A stretch of DNA of 64,000 nt, taken from contig CALNHX010003565.1 in NCBI GenBank assembly GCA_940337035.1, forward strand, positions 62,001 to 126,000. The letters are read 5' to 3'. The translations under genes were made by a program, and so were the position numbers. How positions within the stretch are numbered: position 1 is the stretch's first letter; each line of letters opens with the position of its first letter. Source of the DNA: Agriotes lineatus (taxonomy: Eukaryota; Arthropoda; Insecta; Coleoptera; Elateridae). Below the pieces are notes generated by a model, which had not been told where the DNA came from, did no database searches, and saw only the letters and a list, made by a program, of their open reading frames with translations. Shown here one piece after another: positions 50,801 through 62,358 of this stretch.

Positions 50801-52193
50801 TGTCCATTGCGCTTGGGATTAGGACTCGTGCTATCACACTCGTCCTAATCGTACCAAGCGCAATGGACATTCGTGACACCACCACAAAAATAGTCGACAT
50901 AACTTTGACTACTCATGGTATTATAAGTGACTATACCATTCATGAGGTTAGAAACTAATAAGTAGCCGTAATTTTTTTCAGTTTCTATGTATTACAATAG
51001 TTAGTTCAGTAACTATGGTGATATCGATTATACAAATCTTTGTATAATTGCTGTAATACCAACCTTTGTATAATCGCAGTTATTCAAACCGCATAAACGC
51101 ATTAAAAATTTGACAAGTAAACACAAAATTATTAAATTTATGAATCTCCTGTTTACTTTTTATTTTATTTATTTTTTTTACTTATTCAACTCAACAATCG
51201 AAAATTCTTGAGACTCGACATATTGCCTTATAAAACACACATCTCGTGTTTCAAGCAATACGTCTCGTATAATCGATTAATTTCGATCGTCTAGTAGTAT
51301 TGTATATGACTATTTTACTGTTAAAATTTTACCGTTACTGAAAGTAATTTTTCTGAGAAGTGGAATGTAACTAAAAATAATGCTTTAGTTTTATCAAAAA
51401 TCTAAATATCATGCACATGGTAATAATTGCAGTATTAAGAAATTATCAACTTTTTTTCTGTCTAATAATATTTCCACATCTATTCATGTAGCTTATTCAC
51501 AAATGTTAAAATAAACCTTCATCAGTAGATGAAGAGCTTTTCGTTGACTTCAGTGACATTTCTAACTTGCTCGTAGATCATATAATTAAAGAAAATTAAT
51601 AAAAAAGTAGCTAGTATAGTGGTTTACAATTTGTACATGCTTTGTTCATATTGTACACAGGTTTCTCTGTCTACTGCTCACTTATGCATTGCATGTTCTT
51701 TCACTGACCGGAGTGAGCTGTAGGGGATACTGACAGAATAACTAGATTTCCCTTAGGAAAATACTAAACATGGAATATTGAATCGGCTAAGCTTTTTCAG
51801 CGAGTTTAAAAATTACCTGTGAAATATGAAGTTCAAGTGCTGATGCAATGTAGTATTCTAAACAAGAGAGAGACTTCCTTGTTATTTATAGTTGAGTATC
51901 AGCAATTTTTAGTGGGTATCTGTTTGAAATACTATCAAAACACTTGAAAAATTACATTTATAATTATTCTATTGTTCACAATGTGTTCTATTAAAAGTAA
52001 TATGAAAATATTGATGGCAATTCTCTTCTAGGAGGCTCTAAAAAAGAAGCAACAACCGCCTGTCTCTGCCCCTAGTCCAGCAGCACCCGTGAGCAACGCA
52101 CAGTCACTTGCCAGTCTGATGGATGCCACAAGTACAGCACAACCAACAATACCTCCTTGCCTGCCTACTCTACCTGCCTCAGAACCTACGGAT
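47748..52193 (+). CDS. ZFAND5/6-like A20/AN1 zinc-finger protein, first two coding exons
   Basis: AN1/A20 zinc-finger stress-response family; members bind ubiquitin and influence proteasome activity or NF-kB signalling. Coding exons are 47748-47846 and 52032-52193, both phase 0 with GT-AG borders. Exon A encodes MERESNPMQALCRSGCGF and YGSPATDGLCSLCYK, an A20-type finger with Cys 12, 16, 28 and 31. Exon B encodes EALKKKQQPPVSAPSPAAPV and a Ser/Thr/Pro-rich linker ending SEPTD, then donor GTAAGT. The family's C-terminal AN1 finger was searched for by eye downstream and not found, so it should lie past 64000. Start Met has an AACACCAAAATGG context and matches the family N-terminus exactly. Confidence 0.9.
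49149..49696. mobile_element. Tc1/pogo-type non-autonomous element in the RT relic
   Basis: Ends ACAGGCAGACCTCACCGTT and complementary AACGGCAAGGTCTGCCTGT. The RT reading NHELY resumes across it near TA. Internal words such as CGCGGGGGTTACGTTCCAGA resemble Tigger-type subterminal sequence. Confidence 0.7.
49849..50049. mobile_element. hAT-type MITE with perfect 8-bp duplication, 201 bp
   Basis: Ends CAGAGCCGGAGTAAG and CTTAATCTGGCTCTG; GTGATAGA on both sides (49841-49848 and 50050-50057). The interior is rich in GGCCC and carries a run of C. Confidence 0.88.
50203..50230. repeat. (GA)n microsatellite
   Basis: Fourteen GA units. Confidence 0.9.
50758..50909. mobile_element. MITE with CATTGCGCTTGGGATTAGGA arms, copy 2
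   Basis: More complete than copy 1: GTCAAAGTTAAGTAGATTAT and TTTTGCGGTGGTATCAC are mirrored on the right. About 85-90% similar to copy 1 by eye. It lies in the first ZFAND-like intron. Confidence 0.7.
50910..52031. other. Remainder of the first ZFAND-like intron
   Basis: No feature recognised apart from the splice acceptor. Confidence 0.4.
52032..52193 (+). CDS. ZFAND-like exon B: linker
   Basis: The acceptor TTCTCTTCTAG ends at 52031 and the donor GTAAGTA is at 52194. 54 codons, low-complexity linker rich in Pro, Ala, Ser and Thr. Contains no long independent ORF start, so it is easily missed. Confidence 0.88.
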
Positions 52194-52859
52194 GTAAGTA
52201 TATTGTGTGTTTAGTTATAGCAAAATTTAGATCAGTCACTTTTGATATTACATTAAGATAAGCAAAAAGCTGAAATTCATGTAGCTGGTGAACTTCGACA
52301 CTGAATAACTCATACCTTGCTAATAACAGTGGTTTCAATTTCGTACCATCGCCTACCATAGCTTCTTTTCATTTGTCAATACATAATACAGGGTAAACAC
52401 ATGCTTTATCATTTATTACATGCTCAGTAGTTCTAGCTTTTAAAAAAAAACTTACGGCATTGTATTACTAATCTTAAAATACTTTTGTCTTTTGCCTATG
52501 TTAGCTGACTGAGTAATGCCCTAAAATGAGTTCTGCATATACAGGGTATATTTTTAATACCGTCTTAAAAAAACCTATCAATTTTTTTTTTGGCTTCTGT
52601 AAATATTTTCATGATTTGTTTTCTAACTAATATGCCTATCTGATTATATGATTACCATTTTTAAACTTTTTTTTGCTGTATGGCAAGCTTCTAAATAAAT
52701 TCGATAGGATCACTGCTGAAGTTTTCTATTATGGGTTTTAGATATATTTCTAAGGTATCAATGTACTTCCAGGCATTCATAGTTATTTTTTTCTCAATAT
52801 AAAAGCCCATATTAGTATTGAAACAGGAAATTTTACTTTGTTTTTAAACAGGCACTATC

Positions 52860-53075
52860 ATGTCCTTCTTTTGTAGTTGGTTCTCATTGTCCTTCAGTTT
52901 TGGTTTGCTTTATCGCTTCAGTTTTTTCTTTCTTCTTTACAAGCTTCCTTCACTGCTGGAGATAGGCCTCTTCAAGATTTTTCCAATTGTTTTTATCCTG
53001 TGCGAGATGGAGCCACATTGTGCTTCAGTTTACAGCATGCTATTGATTTTTAGACCAATTTTTCTTTTTTTATGG
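52860..53075. repeat. Fragment of a dispersed insect repeat
   Basis: Contains CACTGCTGGAGATAGGCCTC and TTTTTCCAATTGTTTTTATC with GTGCGAGATGGAGCC, a word set I associate with a common insect dispersed repeat. The 87-codon open frame over it looks like chance. Confidence 0.4.
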
Positions 53076-53361
53076 TTGATAAATGTTGATCTGTCTTCCT
53101 TCAAATTTTATGTTAATTATTAAAATATAAAAACACAATTACCTTGGAGACATTAAACTACAATTTGCGAGTTGTTCTGTGGTTCTTGAATTTTTTACTT
53201 TGATAGCTGTTCATAAAACATAGAGTGACGATTTTTTATTATTACTTCGCAATGCTTTTACGAATATTCAAAATTCCAGATTTTTTTTTGTTTAGGTTTC
53301 TAGATGATGGCACCATTGCTTTTATATTCTTGAATTAGCAACGCCTGGGATTCATGTTATA

Positions 53362-53525
53362 CGTTTGGCAGTACTGAAGTATGTCGGTGGTGGCACTGTC
53401 AGTCGATTTAAAATTTGTGGTTGCAGATCAGGTTTTTAATCAGTCTGACACAAAGTGACGCAAAATCTAACCTCGAATTTGACATAGACAGCGTCACCAA
53501 CAATACACTTCAGTATTGCCTAACG
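53362..53525. repeat. FAM1 MITE, copy 6
   Basis: Left end CGTTTGGCAGTACTGAAGT preceded by TA; right end ACTTCAGTATTGCC. The sequence to its right (TTTGGGATAATTC onward) is the complement of sequence left of copy 5, so the host element is shared but inverted. Confidence 0.7.
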
Positions 53526-53719
53526 TAGAACAAGAATGGTAGCATTTTTCAAACAAATAGTTTGGGATAATTCTTTAATAAAATCAAAATGGTTCTCGTT
53601 CTTGTTTAGTATACAAAAGAAATATACAAGACATGGCCAGTATTAGCAATTATGGCCGCGCTAGTTCACGTGTTTCACCCTGGTGGGCTCGACAATTAAT
53701 GCTTAGGTACCGGTCTAAT

Positions 53720-53872
53720 GTCATAATAGTAATTAACGTATTAAGAGGGGTAACCCAGTCTTAACATTCGAGCATATTTTTACCACTCGAGCAAGCGCAG
53801 CGAAGCAAGAGTGGTAATTTATGTGAGAAATGTTAAGACGGTTTCCCCTCGAAATGCGTTCATTAATTTATT
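53720..53872. repeat. Hairpin-forming repeat
   Basis: GAGGGGTAACCCAGTCTTAA with TTTTTACCACTC is mirrored by GAGTGGTAA and CTTAACATTTC complements, arms of about 45 bp extending to ATTAACGTATTAAGAGGG and its partner. Confidence 0.6.
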
Positions 53873-55704
53873 GTTCATTGAGGCAATAATTTTGAATCAA
53901 TAATAATTACTAAAAACTGCTAAGTCGAAATCGGACTACCATGAATATGTGTGATATTGCTATAGTGAATGCATGTTAAATGAGTGGATGCATGTTAAAT
54001 GTATCTTAACATTCGAGGACGCGATCATGTTAAACACTGTTTAACATTTCAATGAACAATAAATAGCTATTATTCAATACCTCTCAATAAATGCCCCATA
54101 ACTATAGTGATTTTAATAATCACAAATCAATATTACAAACAAGTGATTTTTTGATTACCATAACTCAACTAGTGGGTTTTGGTTTATGCAATAATGTTTA
54201 ATGCCATCTGTGTTCTGATGTCACCTGGCAACCGAAAAGGTTAAAACAAACAGGTACCGTGATTTCAAACAAATTTTGATTTTCATACTTCTTCTGAGTT
54301 TATTGAGAGGTGTGGATAAAATGTTGTACTGCACACGTAGTGTTACGAGGTATTACCACACAAGAAATATTTTCTTTAGTGGGTAATACCCACAAAAAAC
54401 ACTGCTTGTATAGTAAATAACTATTAACCTCATAAGGAACTTCAGTGCCGAGGTGTACACTATGTTTTATTTGAAATCGAGGAATCGTGAAATTCCAACA
54501 TTTTAACCAACTTTTGTAGGTTATGTTCGGTCGATTGACATTTATCTGTCGCCTCGCCACCTACAAAAAAGTCGTAAAACAATGGATTACTTCACTGCCG
54601 ATTTCTCGTATTTTAATGACGATTTCGGCGTACTTCACTGCCGATTTCAAATAAAAATCTTTAATTATTTAACAACAGAATTACTCGGTAGTAATGCAAT
54701 TTGATGAAACATTAACCAACGCCCATTAATTGATGAGTATGTTTTTGCATGGACAATAGTAGAAACTTTTTCATTTATTAAAAAAGGAATGAAAGTAAAG
54801 AAACTAATAAAAAATAATGTTGCTTTACAATAATTGTGGTGGTAGTTTCAAAATTTTAATTTGTAGGGAATTATTGTGCTCGTTACTTCAGCCTCACTGT
54901 GTAATTAATATCGTATATTATTGCGTATAAGCCCAGTATTGAAGACAAGTTTTCGGTCTTCGACCTTTACATGAGTATTACTTTGATAACCTCATGTTTA
55001 CAGTCGCCAATTGTGGCAAATTGCGTCACGTGGTGGGTAGACGACTGTCAGGTTGTAATGAGCAAAAATAAAATAGTATGAAAGCCACTTATTTGCATTC
55101 AATTACAAAGTTGTTTTTTTTGGTAATTTACCTGGCAGCTCATTCGTTAACGCACTTGGTTGCTGAAATGGTTTGGAATTGAGAATGTGTTCTTCTAAAT
55201 TCACTTTGTAGGTGTAATAAAAATATCTGTAAAAAGGAATCTTCCATTTGGTAATTTTGTATCGGTTTAGCTAAATGAAGTTGGATTGACTATTCTGTGT
55301 TAAACTTTTAGTTATCACTAACATTATTTGCCTGGGTGTTTTCTACTATTGTCAGTTGTTAATACTATCTGAAATAAAACAATATCATTTAGTCGGTAGT
55401 CAACTTAAACACAGGTAATATGGAAAAGTATTGACTAATTGGTCATAATTTAATGGTTGATCGAAACAATAACATGTAATAATGTTTGTCTTTGTTGTAT
55501 TCTTGCCAGTTGTAAAATTTTTAAATTGCTTATAATTTTAATAGTAAAGCACAAACCTAACAATTGTCAATGTTAAGTTTTTACTTGAACATGAACACCC
55601 GGTATATGTAACAGAAGCAACTATTACATTTTATATACAGAGGGTGTCCCGAGAGGAATCTGCCAAACTTTGAGTTCCTTCAGTAGTTTTAAGCAAATCT
55701 TTGA
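53873..55704. other. Unassigned intron sequence
   Basis: No gene, RNA or repeat recognised; the 86-codon minus frame at 54300-54560 has no family resemblance. Confidence 0.4.
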
Positions 55705-55884
55705 TAGAGCATGTGGCCAGCGGGTAAAGCGTTTACGCTTGCAGTTGGCAGGTAGGTAGTCGGTTCGACCATCATACAAACACTTTGATTGTGACCCCTC
55801 TGAAAGGGCTTCTTCCTTAGTTCAAGGGGTTAGGCTAGTCACCTTCACTCAGTGTGTGGCAGTAACAGACTGAGCCTATACTAA
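55705..55884 (+). mobile_element. Possible tRNA-derived SINE
   Basis: A-box-like GTGGCCAGCGGGTAAAG and B-box-like GTCGGTTCGACC 40 bases apart, followed by a body with AAGGGGTTAGGCTAGTCACC. No target duplication identified; it abuts the Harbinger MITE. Confidence 0.4.
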
Positions 55885-56072
55885 GGGCCGGTTGCAGAAA
55901 GCAATGTTAAGTCTGGTGTTAGCTAACGTCGCGTCAAAGTGAACAAAATCGCATCAAATTTTGTTTACTAATGTATTAGTTACCATAAGCATTTGAGATT
56001 TGATTCGTTTTTGTTCACTTTGACGTCGCGTTAGCTAACACCAGACTTAACATTGCTTTCTGCAACCGGCCC
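55885..56072. mobile_element. Harbinger-type (Tourist-like) MITE, 188 bp
   Basis: Ends GGGCCGGTTGCAGAAAGCAA and complement, flanked by TAA at 55882-55884 and 56073-56075, the duplication size and sequence of PIF/Harbinger elements. Confidence 0.82.
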
Positions 56073-56721
56073 TAAGAGAAAGACGAAGGGATATGATCCT
56101 CAAATAATTATTCTAGCTTATTTAGTTATTAAAATTTTCAATTCTTTGGATAAAAACGGTTATTAATATTTCTTGTATTTTTTACAAAAAACTGCAACTC
56201 AGTTATGTTTTGTAATTGGGCCTATGTTAATATAACTTTTTTTGATTACAATCAATCAAGAAAAATATCCCTACAGTTTGGCAGACTCTGTATTGCGATA
56301 ACAAAAAGGCGAGTTTGTTTACTTACATATTGGTGGCAATCCCATTTTCATCAACCACTTTTGATCTGCAACTGTTCTTGTGCAGAATTTTAATTTTCTT
56401 GGTTATAGCTCATATGTGATCGGTGGAGTGGAGTTACTCTTAACCCGTAAGGACACTCGCGTGTGTAAGAAATACCCCACGTTTCCGCTCCTAGGTACCT
56501 CTCAAGTAGACGCTCCCAAATATAAATGCATCGTATTTATACTTTTGATATCAGTAACGCGATAATATATTATGGGGTAAATTTTACTGACGCGCGCGTC
56601 CTTACGTAAGAGTATTTTAGTTGGTGTAGTGACGTTAGATGTAACTTTAATAGTCGTGAAAAGTGAATAATTAGAAATAATAATAGAATTACGTGCTTTT
56701 ACTTTGAAATGGGCATTTAAA

Positions 56722-56829
56722 CGACTCCTGGCAGAAGTCGAATTGGAAAAGATTGTAGATGAAATGTCACACATTGAAGATCATGTACCGTCAAGTGATG
56801 ATTCAGAAATAGATGAAGAGGAATTTTAA
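56722..56829 (+). pseudogene. piggyBac transposase N-terminal scrap
   Basis: KRLLAEVELEKIVDEMSHIE then DHVPSSDDSEIDEEEF and a stop. The acidic Ser/Asp/Glu run after a short helical start is the usual N-terminus of piggyBac transposases. The catalytic domain is absent. Confidence 0.6.
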
Positions 56830-57358
56830 GAAATAAAGAGGCGTTTTAATATATACTATAATAATATAACTTTTTCTCTAAATGACCCATTAATATGTTT
56901 TTTCTACTCCTGTAACTAAAATGCCATTTAACATACTAACAGACACGTCGCTAAGTGACCTTTTAATCATGCCTTCATAACCTATGACTAAAGAGCCTCT
57001 TAGTCATGAGCTGAAGTTGGCAACGATGTTTTAGTCATGGGGTGAAGTTAGGTTCAAATAGTATTTGCTTTATTAGCCACAGCCAAAACTAAAATCAAGT
57101 TAGTTTTCAACCGTCACTTTGACGTTTGTCAAGTATAATTTAACCTAATATAATAAATGTCAAAATTTTTATGAAATAATATGATGTTATATTCTCTAAA
57201 TTTGTGGTCGTAGAAAAAGTATAGTATGCAACTCGTTTTATAAACTTATTAGTCACTCTTTTATTAAACACTCGCTCCGCTGCGCTTCGCTCGTGAGTAA
57301 TAAAACTCGTGACTAAAATGACGTTTATAAAACTTGATACATAATATACTATTATCTT

Positions 57359-57581
57359 ACAGTAGCAGCTATTACCATACATTATACAACTGTTTTCAGT
57401 GACTAAAATGACGTTTTATTCACAAGTGAGTATAAAAGATTTTTTATACTCACTAGTGAGTAAAATTTAATTTTAGTCACTAAAAACAGTTGTATAATGT
57501 ATTTTATACTCACTAGTGAATAAAACTTCATTTTAGTCACTGAAAACAGTTGTATGATGTATGGTAATAGGAGCTACTGTA
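57359..57581. repeat. Foldback nested in the piggyBac-type element
   Basis: TACAGTAGCAGCTATTACCA mirrored by TGGTAATAGGAGCTACTGTA, with inner arms of ACAACTGTTTTCAGTGAC type and repeated ATACTCACTAGTGAGTAAA palindromes. Confidence 0.65.
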
Positions 57582-57910
57582 ACTATCTATTGTCTGTTTT
57601 GCGACATATTCTGACGGCTGAAACTGTTTGGGCATACGAATTGCTACTGTAAGATAAAACGTCATATATCACACGTAAGCGAAATGCCATTATAAGCTCG
57701 TGAGCAATTGTATCGCTCGTGCTGGGGCACTCACGATTCAAAATTCTCACTCGCAAATAATGATGCATTTCTCTCACTTATAATATAATCTACTATTATT
57801 ACTACAGAGTGCAATATTAATTTCATTACTCAGCAATTTCAGTACATGGTAAATTTTACACCACGCGCGTCTGTACGCCACAAATTAGGACGCGCGTCCA
57901 GACGGGTTAA

Positions 57911-58690
57911 ATACTCTGGAATCTTATACATTTTATTATAGTAAGTAATATAGTGATAAGACATATTTAATATATTTTGGTTGCTCATATACATAAACAT
58001 CGTAACTACACATATCAACATTTACAAACTGTAACTGTTATGGAGCAATTATTAAGTAGCCAGTAACAGTTCTATTTATAATTACATCTTATTAAGAGAA
58101 CTACACACCTACTTGACCCTATAACAATTGGCTAATAGTTAAGATTATCAAAATAAAGTAAGAAATAATTTTAGCCGACAAAAAATGTTTAGAGTTAGAT
58201 GCACTACAAAGTGGATTTATGAATACCAAATTATATTTTCGAGTATATTTTAAGAGTACTAAATAGAGTACAGCGACCAGAACTTACATGCAGTATTTTT
58301 TTCTCTAAAAACAATTTGTTTACACTTTAGTTCTAAAATAATTAGGTGAGCAAATAATTGAATATAAAAAATTTAACCATGCAAAGCATGCAAGCACTTG
58401 GTATAACAGGTTTGAACAAAAAGTGGTGTTCATAGAATTAAATTAGGAAGCTAAAAGTTTTAATTTCATGCAGCTGTTTTATCATTAATATTATCGTAAC
58501 ATTTTGTTAAAAAAAAAAACTTGTGCCATTATTATGTAGACATGTCTTTTACAAGCAAAAATATTTAATACTGTTTTTTCCAACAATTGCATTTTTTCAG
58601 CACATTATGTAATAGATGCCTCGAAATAGTGCAAATTCAAATTACACCTGTAAGACTTAGTATAATTAGCAGCAAAATGTAGTCATTATA
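57911..58690. other. Unassigned intron sequence
   Basis: Nothing recognised. Confidence 0.4.
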
Positions 58691-59051
58691 CAGTGTGAGT
58701 CTGGAGGAATGTGCCAAATTCCATTCGTGTATTTTACGCGTAAAAATAATGTAAAAAACTCTGATGTTATCTGATTTTTATTTGTTTTCTAGTTATAGCA
58801 TTATAAAAAACAACTTTTTATGGAGAATTTAACAGAGTTTTTGTAAAAAAATCGATATTTTTATTAAAACAATCGAGAAATGGACCATTTATTACAAAGC
58901 CTAAAATGAAAATAATGATCGTGTGGACTTTTTTATGATGCTATAATTGAAAACAAATAAAAATCAGATAACAGCATTTGATTTTTTTTACATTATTTTT
59001 ACACGCAGGATACACGACTGGAATTTGGCGTGTTCCTCCCGACTCACACTG
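58691..59051. mobile_element. Foldback MITE, 361 bp, TA-flanked
   Basis: CAGTGTGAGTCTGGAGGAAT at the left, complement at the right, arms of about 180 bp covering the whole element, TA at both sides (58689-58690, 59052-59053). Only a few mismatches between arms. Confidence 0.8.
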
Positions 59052-59099
59052 TATAGCTTTATTTAGTATTCTACAGCTCGAATTTTTCTCCATAGATCA

Positions 59100-59379
59100 A
59101 TTTATGGATATTAACGATACAATTTTGATTATGAGCATCTTAATGAAACGAGTTTGATAGCCAAAACGAAGCGGTGAGTTGAGTTTTGCGACAATCAAAC
59201 AAGTCTCATTAAATGCCATAAGCAAATGTGTATTGTTCAATATTTTTTCTTCATCAATAAATTTTGATTCAATGTATTTTTTATATAAAAAGAGCGCGGT
59301 AATATCTATTACCGCACTCAGTGCGGTAATGAAGCTCTTAACGATACTAAAATTAATTTAGTTAATAGTCTATAACAAT
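59100..59379. mobile_element. Second copy of the palindromic-unit MITE
   Basis: Homologous along its length to 1840-2170 (shared words such as TGTGTATTGTTCAATATTTT and AATGAAGCTCTTAACGATAC) and in the same orientation, with one palindrome at 59308-59330. Its right end GTTAATAGTCTATAACAA preserves the terminal repeat better than its left end. Confidence 0.65.
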
Positions 59380-59919
59380 TCCGATGAAAATAAAATATTT
59401 AACAATGTTTTTTAATTAAAGAACATTTTAAATATTGTAATTGTATATAAAAGTACATGCTTTTATTGAATTACAAAAGATTAAATACTGGAAAATAGAG
59501 CGAGTATTGTATTTAATAACATTTCAATGAGACACTCGCGCCGTAATGAAAAGTATCTTGTGTTTAACCCTTTATTGGGCAAATATATTTCTACTTGTAT
59601 AAAAATTCAAATTTTTTGCATACTGCACCTAGACGTCTTTAGATATCACCTGGTATGTCAAAAAATACTGCAGTATAACCAAAAACAGAAGTTTAATACT
59701 GTTACCGTATGGTTACTTGGAACGGTTATGCTAAAACTTTGTTGAGACCATATGGTAACATTGACATTTGTAGTTCTATGTGTATAGGTACATTTTATAC
59801 AGTTTTGTCAAATTTTTTCGGTCCTTGTTTTCATCGGTATATTGAGAAAACACAGTTTATCTGTTGTGACCCTTGGGGTAAAATTGCTAAAAATTCTCTT
59901 AGCCTGTTTATCCTGAAAT

Positions 59920-61337
59920 GAACCCAGAGGAGAAATAATTAATAATTTTAACCCCCTACCCCTTTTCAGTTTTCCCTTTTTACCGCTATAGGGATGAAAT
60001 TCAAAAAACCTTAAACCTTTTTCTAAAGATTTGAAAAACACATCTATATGACAAAAAGAATACTCTAACTCAACAAACACAGGAGATACAAGGGGTTCTA
60101 TAATTCACCCCGAATGCAGATTCGCACCTTTAAGGGTCGATTAGTGCAAAATCCTAAAATATGTTTTTAGACATTTTCCTTGGATACCCCCTGCAAGCAA
60201 GCACCAAGTCGATGTCTTATCGGGTCTAAGAGGTATTGAGGAATTCGTAAAAACACATTTTACCCCTTTTCCCCCTTCCACCCAAATTTCAACTTCGTAG
60301 TACCAGTGGTTATGGGCGTTGATTAGTCAGGGTTGTGACTTTCCTTTATATATGTATACATAAATTATAGCGGAATACCTGTTTCCTCCCCTTGTGGGTG
60401 AAATTTCTAAAAACCTTTTCTACCTCATTTTAGTCTAAAATGCACCCATAAGAAAGAAATCAATAATTTTAACCCGTTAACCACTTTTCAGTTTTGCCTT
60501 GTTTTTACTCATTTAGGGGTAATATTTAAATAACCCTTAGACTCCTTTGTAAAGATTTTAAAAATACATCTATATGCCAAAAAACGACTGTTGTAACTAA
60601 ATAAACATAGGAGATACGAAGGGTTCTTTAATTATCTCTTAATCTAGATTTGCATCTTTAGGGGTTGAGTAGGGAAAGATCCTAAAATAGGTTTCTAGGT
60701 ATTTTTGCATTGATAATCTTTGCAAGTAAGTACCAAGTTGCTATCTCATCGGGTGTAAGAGATATTGAGGAATTCGTGAAAACACATTTTAAAATTTCAA
60801 AAAATCTCTATTAAACCATTTTATTGTGAAATGGTACTTACAGCGAAAAAAATTAATAATTTTAACCCCCGTATTCCTTTTCAGTTTTTCGTCCTTTTAC
60901 CCCTTTAGGGTTAAAATTCTCAAATTCCCTTACACCCCTTTCTAAATATTTTAAAAATACATCTATATGCCGAAAAAGAATGTTCTAACTCAATAAACAT
61001 AGGAGATACGAAAGGGTTCTTTAAATCACCCTTAATCCATATTTGCACCTTTAGGGGTTGATTAGGGCAAAATCCTAAAATACGTTTCTAGGTATTTGCA
61101 TTGTTAATCTTTGCAAGCAAATGCCAAATCGATATCTTATCGGGTGTAAGAGATATTGAGGAATTCGTGAAAACACATTTTACCCTTTTTCACCCCCTTA
61201 AGACTCGAATTTCAAAAAATCCCTTCTTAGCACTACATTACGTAACATATTGAATCTGCCACCCCAATTTCGAGTTCCTAGTACCAGTGGTTTCGACTCT
61301 GCGTTGATTAGTCAGGGTTGTGACTTTCCTTTATATT
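59920..61337 (-). mobile_element. Helitron-type remnants with about 400-bp tandem repeats
   Basis: Three imperfect repeats (about 59920-60340, 60445-60825, 60830-61210) share ATTAATAATTTTAACCCC, ACATCTATATGCC, AGGAGATACGAAGGGTTC and GAGATATTGAGGAATTCGTG. After the first and third comes GCGTTGATTAGTCAGGGTTG with TGACTTTCCTTTATAT, the complement of an insect Helitron 5' end, so two elements run on the minus strand with 5' ends near 60350 and 61335. Confidence 0.65.
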
Positions 61338-61475
61338 GAGAGATCCAAAAAAAAAAGTTCCTCAGCAGGCTGTGGAATGAAAAGTCACGTTTTTATTTGT
61401 TGTCAATTTCTCTACGAATCTGGCAGATTGTTAAAAGATTTCTGCTCCTAAAAATGACGTTTCATTTTTATTTAA

Positions 61476-61848
61476 CTAGTGAATCACCCGAGTTACGCTT
61501 CGGTTCGCAAATTTAGAAGAGATTCATTAATATAAATTAAAAAAAAGATGCACTGGCCGGGAATCAAACCCGGGCCGCCCGCGTGACAGGCGAACATTCT
61601 ACCACTGAGATACGGAACTTTGTTGAACTTTGTGCTGCTGTAGTGCTATATAATGAATTAGCTGAGCTACACTGAGTTTTGCTAATTTGCCAATTTAATT
61701 AAAACCTTTTTTGAAAATAAAAACCGGCCTACGATCTAAGTCTAACAATTAGCAACATTTTAAGCCATCATACAACTTAATCGGTCCAGTATCGTCAGAG
61801 GAGCTAGCAAACCAAGATACAAAGAGATCAACGATTTTATGTAGTGGA
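61476..61848 (-). mobile_element. Helitron-type element with tRNA-Gly-like insert, copy 2
   Basis: Minus strand: TCCACTACATAAAATCG at 61848 preceded by A; 3' end GAACCGAAGCGTAACTCGGG, TGATTCA, CTAG at 61476 followed by T. 373 bp. Homologous to copy 1 on both sides of the tRNA-like part. Confidence 0.68.
61549..61619 (-). tRNA. Decayed tRNA-Gly-like sequence with GTC at the anticodon
   Basis: CTCAGTGGTAGAATGTTCGC, loop CTGTCAC, and GGGTTTGATTCCC on the minus strand. Relative to tRNA-Gly(GCC) the anticodon has changed to GTC and the acceptor stem no longer pairs, so it is a pseudo-tRNA. Confidence 0.5.
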
Positions 61849-61916
61849 TTCCAGCTGACACAAGTAAAGACAGGACTTTTCATTCCACAGCCTGCTGAGG
61901 AACAGTTTATTTTGGA

Positions 61917-62358
61917 TCTCTCGATATATGTATAGATGATCTTTAGAGAGAAAAACTGTGTGAAGTATTCTAGAGGACTTAGCAATTCTTCATTAGTAGA
62001 TGATACAAATTCTTGGATATCACGAACCAGTTTTAAATCTTCATTGGTCCAATTATATGGTTCCGCTCCCCTTTTTGGTTTTTTTTTTAGATTCTGGCAA
62101 TTTAGTGATATCTGCAGTTTTTGAAGTTACATGATTTTCATTACGTTAAACACTTGGTTTTTTAGTCAGTATTTGATTGTCAGAATCTTTGGAATCGTTC
62201 TCAAAATCATTCTCAACAATAATAATACTTTCTTGATCACTAAAATCACTAGTTTCAGATACAGATGAATCAGGCTGCAAAACGCATTTGCCGTAGAAAG
62301 ATCGTGTATCTATAGGAGTATCTATTTTTGCACAACATTTTAGGGGCAATGTAACCAT
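61917..62358 (-). pseudogene. piggyBac transposase N-terminal relic
   Basis: From Met at 62358: an acidic region SSVSETSDFSDQESIIIVEN and DFENDSKDSDNQ, a stop after KKPSV, then a frame slip in an A10 run, then KKPKRGAEPYNWTNEDLKLV and LLSPLEYFTQFFSLKIIYTY IERSKIN. The P-L-x-x-F-x-x-F-F block is the start of the piggyBac catalytic domain. The frame is cut by the MITE at 61928. The short plus frame at 61936 is a shadow. Confidence 0.65.

Larger units (their letters stand above)
56444..57906. mobile_element. piggyBac-type element with TTAA duplications, 1463 bp
   Basis: CCCGTAAGGACACTCGCG at the left and complementary GGACGCGCGTCCAGACGGG at the right, each flanked by TTAA (56440-56443 and 57907-57910). 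It contains a piggyBac N-terminal ORF scrap, the repeat shared with 33455-33790 and a nested foldback. Confidence 0.75.
61338..61928. mobile_element. MITE interrupted by a Helitron
   Basis: GAGAGATCCAAAA with AGTTCCTCAGCAGGCTGTGG at the left; CCACAGCCTGCTGAGGAAC with TTTTGGATCTCTC at the right. Removing the Helitron at 61476-61848 leaves an element of about 218 bp. It is itself inserted in a piggyBac relic (61917 onward) on its right. Confidence 0.7.
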
